The notes below the pieces were generated by a model that saw only the letters and a list, made by a program, of their open reading frames with translations, did not search any database and was not told the origin of the DNA. The position numbers and the translations under genes are program-made. This document shows positions 61,577 through 64,000 of a stretch of 64,000 nucleotides of DNA, in pieces. The DNA is from Renibacterium sp043789415. Its GTDB lineage: Bacteria; Actinomycetota; Actinomycetes; Actinomycetales; Micrococcaceae. Numbering within the stretch: position 1 is the stretch's first letter; each line of letters begins with the position of its first letter. The stretch is taken from NCBI RefSeq assembly GCF_043789415.1, contig NZ_JBDLLW010000002.1, positions 440,597 to 504,596 of the forward strand, read 5' to 3'.

Positions 61577-63083
61577 TCGGCTGCTGGTCTTCGTCGTCTT
61601 CGTCACCAAGATCGATGATCTCAGGATCTTCGTCACCGGTCAGCGCCTGATCAGCGAGTGCTGCTTGACGGCGCCAAGAGGCGGCTTCCTCAGCGCGGCC
61701 CACAGCTTCGAGAGCGTCCGCATAAGCACGGAATAGCCGGGGCGAGTAAGAGAAGGCGCGGTTCTTGTCCAGCTGTGGAATTTCCAGAGCAGCTAGGGCG
61801 GCGTCCTGCTGGCCCAGATCGGCTCGTGCCCCGGAGACCACCATGGCTAATTCCACCTGTCCTGCGGCGTCCAGGTCGGCGGCTTCTTCGCCACGTGCCA
61901 TGTCGAGCGCTCGATCGGGGCGTCCCAGCCCGCGCTCGCTATCCGCCATCAAAGGCAAATGCACATTCGAGCCCGAGATCCTTCGGAAGGTGCGGAACTC
62001 GCGTAAGGCTTCGCCGTAATGCCCAGCAGCATAGGCGGTCAGACCCACGGCTTCTCGGACCGCGGCGAGCCGGCCACCGCGACGGCTCGCCGCCAGGGCA
62101 TGCTGGAAGGCCAGTTCCGGATCCTCGTCGATCAAACGACCGGCCATCACTAAGTGCTTTGCCACCCATTCACCGTTGCGGGTTTCCAAGGTTCGCAGTT
62201 GCGCGCGAGTGACTTTATCCAGCTCTGCACCGGTCACGCCTTCCTCAATGTCTGGCGAACGCTCACGGTCAGGGCGGTTCGCGCTGCGCAGATCCCGCGG
62301 GTTGTGAACCTTAGCGGGAGCGTCCGACCGTTCACGGCGCTCCCCACGTTCACCGCCTTCGGCAGAGCGAGACGGGCCCCCGGAGTTGAACCGGCGGTAA
62401 CCATTCGAGTCACGGTCCTGGGGGAACTTGCGCTCGGGACGGCTTCCGGACGTCGAACGGTCAGAGCGTTCGAAACGTTCTGGGCGGTCGCTGCGCTCAG
62501 GGCGGGCCGAGTAGCCTGGCCGATCCGGGCGTTCGAAGCGCTCTGGACGATCCTGACGGTCTTTCCAGGGAGCGCGGCGTTCGCCTCCGGAAGTTCGATC
62601 GGAACGTTGAGCAGCACCAAACCGGTCGCTTCGCGGTTGATCCGAGCGGGTCCGTTCGGATCTTGGTCTGTCGGTTCCGGAGCGGTCGAACCTTGGTTTA
62701 GCAGAGCGAGGGCTGTCTGATCTATTGCGATCCGCGCTGTTTCGATCCGCCCAAGGCCGGTCTGCCCGAGAGCCTTCCCGGGCCGGCTGTCCGTTACCAG
62801 GACGCTGCTCACCGCTGCCGTCTCTGCTTTGCGCTTCTCTTGACTGACCATTTTTGTTTTGGTCATTTCTATTGTGGCCGCTGCTACTCTGACCACCACG
62901 GTAGCCGCCTTCACGGGGCGCTCTGCGCTCTCCGTCTTCAGTTCGCCAATCTTTGCGAGGTGTTCCGCCGCTGCGGGGAGAGTTGTGGGCTGAACGAGAA
63001 GAGGCCCGCTCACCGCCGCGACCGTGAGGCGAACCGCCTTCGCGAGATCCGCGGCTCCGGTCGTTGCCACCGTATTCAGCCAT
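61569..63083 (-). CDS. TPR-containing protein with long Arg-rich disordered N-terminus
   Basis: This is a 504-residue protein in two parts. The first approximately 270 residues are a low-complexity region rich in Arg, Asp, Ser, Gly and Pro with repeated RSDR, RPER and RPERFER-like units; it resembles RNA-binding disordered regions. The second part (about 285-490) is helical and TPR-like (AFQHALAASRRGGRLAAVRE, AAGHYGEALREFRTFRRISG). The end is acidic (DEDPEIIDLGDEDDED). GAGGAG precedes ATG 63083. It is cotranscribed with the HAD gene. Its role is unknown. Confidence 0.75.
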   Translation of the reverse strand: MAEYGGNDRSRGSREGGSPHGRGGERASSRSAHNSPRSGGTPRKDWRTEDGERRAPREGGYRGGQSSSGHNRNDQNKNGQSREAQSRDGSGEQRPGNGQPAREGSRADRPWADRNSADRNRSDSPRSAKPRFDRSGTDRPRSERTRSDQPRSDRFGAAQRSDRTSGGERRAPWKDRQDRPERFERPDRPGYSARPERSDRPERFERSDRSTSGSRPERKFPQDRDSNGYRRFNSGGPSRSAEGGERGERRERSDAPAKVHNPRDLRSANRPDRERSPDIEEGVTGAELDKVTRAQLRTLETRNGEWVAKHLVMAGRLIDEDPELAFQHALAASRRGGRLAAVREAVGLTAYAAGHYGEALREFRTFRRISGSNVHLPLMADSERGLGRPDRALDMARGEEAADLDAAGQVELAMVVSGARADLGQQDAALAALEIPQLDKNRAFSYSPRLFRAYADALEAVGRAEEAASWRRQAALADQALTGDEDPEIIDLGDEDDEDQQPSD

Positions 63084-63262
63084 TAGTACTCCTCACCCGC
63101 GAGCAGCACTGGTAGTCCGCTCTCCCCTATTGATTAGATCTCTATTCTAGTCGACTCATCCTAGCTTCAACATCTGGGGCCGGCTCCACGAAAATAAGGC
63201 TTCCTGCGTGTTCCGAATTGCATCGGCGTCCTGCACTCTTGCGGCACGCTGGAACGCTCTGC

Positions 63263-63745
63263 TCAGGAAACTGGCCCACCCATGAAACGGGCATAGCAGC
63301 CAATGATGAAGGGCCAATCAGCATACTTCGCATACTGTTCTTGTCCGGCGGAACCCACCGCCCAGCCCTCGTGAAGCAGACTGACAGTCGTTCCCTCGTG
63401 CTGTGCTGCAAAGCGCACCGAAAGTCTGGTGGGCATCGTCGGATCACCGCCGAGATAAAAGTCCAAGGCGATCGTTGTTGGCTGTTGCCAGTCCAGCACA
63501 TTGGCCCATAGATGCTGCCTTCCGTCCAGGGCCTCTTCGAGCAGGGATTGCCTCTCAAAACCGAGGTGCGAATCTACCCCGAAAGCGCTGTAATCAGCGA
63601 GCGGCCACCAGAGATGGATCAGATCGGTGAATGCTTCAAAGGCCTGTTCTGGAGGTACCCGCACCAGAACATTGACCTGACGGGGCGGTGGAGCTGAGGT
63701 CGCCGGAGGATCGTTTGGCTCTGGGTGAGAGAACAGTCCATCCAT
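63263..63745 (-). CDS. SRPBCC/AHSA1-like domain protein
   Basis: This is a 160-residue soluble protein. After a Pro-rich start it has the helix-grip pattern VNVLVRVPPEQAFEAFTDLI-HLWW typical of AHSA1/START-like proteins, ending WPFIIGCYARFMGG. These bind hydrophobic ligands or act in stress responses; the specific role is unknown. ATG 63745 is chosen; the ribosome binding site is weak. It is isolated between the TPR gene and the rRNA operon terminator. Confidence 0.65.
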   Translation of the reverse strand: MDGLFSHPEPNDPPATSAPPPRQVNVLVRVPPEQAFEAFTDLIHLWWPLADYSAFGVDSHLGFERQSLLEEALDGRQHLWANVLDWQQPTTIALDFYLGGDPTMPTRLSVRFAAQHEGTTVSLLHEGWAVGSAGQEQYAKYADWPFIIGCYARFMGGPVS

Positions 63746-63770
63746 AGTGTTCAAGGATATCCGGTTGTTT

Positions 63771-63860
63771 CGCGCGGGTGGTGGGTGTTCTGTCCCGATG
63801 TGGTGCGCGCGTTGTGGCTTTGGTTTGGTGTTTGGCGCGGGTGGTGGGGGTTTTGTTCCG
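63771..63860. repeat. GT-rich imperfect direct repeat
   Basis: Two 27-bp units (63771-63797 and 63834-63860) match at 23 positions and share GCGCGGGTGGTGGG. The whole stretch from 63765 to 63900 is strongly G/T-rich on the plus strand. It lies in the spacer beyond the rRNA operon. It could form G-quadruplexes on the plus strand; no gene is supported. Confidence 0.5.
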
Positions 63861-63907
63861 GGGTTGTGTGGCCGGGTGCCCGGGTGGTGTGTTGTGTTTT
63901 AAGTGGT

Positions 63908-63937
63908 TCAACCCCTAGCGTCGTTGCTAGGGGTTGA
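63908..63937 (-). terminator. Terminator hairpin of the rRNA operon
   Basis: TCAACCCCTAGC (63908-63919) and GCTAGGGGTTGA (63926-63937) form a perfect 12-bp stem with a 6-base loop, about 13 bases after the 5S 3' end on the minus strand. Confidence 0.75.
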
Positions 63938-63949
63938 TCCTTTTGAGGT

Positions 63950-64000
63950 GTTGTCCGGCGGTGTCCTACTCTCCCACACCCTTCCGAGTGCAGTACCATG
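63950..64000 (-). rRNA. 5S rRNA, 3' part only
   Basis: The reverse complement reads CATGGTACTGCACTCGGAAG, then GGTGTGGGAGAGTAGGACAC and CGCCGGAC, which is the conserved 3' part of actinobacterial 5S rRNA. The gene is cut by the window end, so the rest of the rrn operon lies to the right and is transcribed toward this region. The exact 3' end is uncertain by a few bases. Confidence 0.9.

Noticed and set aside
63636..63999. Minus-strand Thr/Arg/His-rich frames near the rRNA operon
   Set aside because: They translate the GT-rich repeat and overlap the terminator and 5S gene; the composition is that of repeat DNA, not a protein.
1..64000. CRISPR array or insertion sequence
   Set aside because: I saw no regularly spaced repeats and no transposase-like protein on either strand.

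Overview
The window is one chromosomal segment of a high-GC Gram-positive bacterium, most likely Micrococcaceae (Arthrobacter, Psychromicrobium or Renibacterium type). The evidence is the gene order tlyA-nadK-recN-pyrG-nudix-xerD and parA-scpA-scpB-rluB-tyrA-cmk-plsC-der, frequent GTG starts, ATGA start/stop overlaps, lipoproteins with actinobacterial lipoboxes and a DtxR/IdeR-type iron box. The genus is inferred, not proven.

Layout. (1) 1-13.95 kb: the right-hand part of an integrative element. It carries a plasmid/ICE-type type IA topoisomerase, a three-gene type IV secretion module (VirB3/PrgI-like membrane protein, a VirB4-like protein whose ATPase motifs are gone, and a TrbL/VirB6-like channel protein), a lipoprotein and several small unknown genes. 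It abuts the 3' end of tRNA-Pro(GGG). No integrase, relaxase or coupling protein is visible, so the element continues to the left or is decayed. (2) 14-16.9 kb: TetR regulator, two tandem paralogous short-chain dehydrogenases and a 55-aa protein. (3) 16.9-24.9 kb: a tightly packed minus-strand housekeeping operon (DUF167, der, plsC, cmk, tyrA, rluB, scpB, scpA, parA). (4) 25-53.3 kb: accessory genes that separate parA from xerD, which are near neighbours in many actinobacteria. This block holds a desferrioxamine-type siderophore operon with a fused acyltransferase-synthetase; dctA with a divergent CitA/DcuS-type two-component system; an AT-richer islet (XRE regulator, frameshifted lipoprotein, secreted beta-rich protein); an amino-sugar-acid / D-amino-acid cluster (deacylase, PLP dehydratase, KDG kinase, KDPG aldolase, GntP, IclR, RidA); the methylcitrate cycle operon prpDBC with a GntR regulator; an ECF sigma factor with a membrane partner; a Nudix-lipoprotein pair; and a NarL-type two-component system. 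(5) 53.3-63.1 kb: the second half of the housekeeping block (xerD, nudix, pyrG, recN, nadK, tlyA, HAD phosphatase, TPR protein). (6) The right edge enters a minus-strand rRNA operon: the 3' end of 5S rRNA and its terminator are visible.

How genes work together. The prp operon converts propionyl-CoA and oxaloacetate through methylcitrate to pyruvate and succinate. The des operon should convert lysine to a hydroxamate siderophore under iron control. The GntP/deacylase/dehydratase/KdgK/Eda/RidA set forms a logical chain from N-acetyl-glucosaminate (oxidised chitin end unit) to pyruvate and glyceraldehyde-3-phosphate; this is the most interesting metabolic hypothesis here. The most interesting structural oddity is the VirB4-like pseudo-ATPase in the conjugation module.
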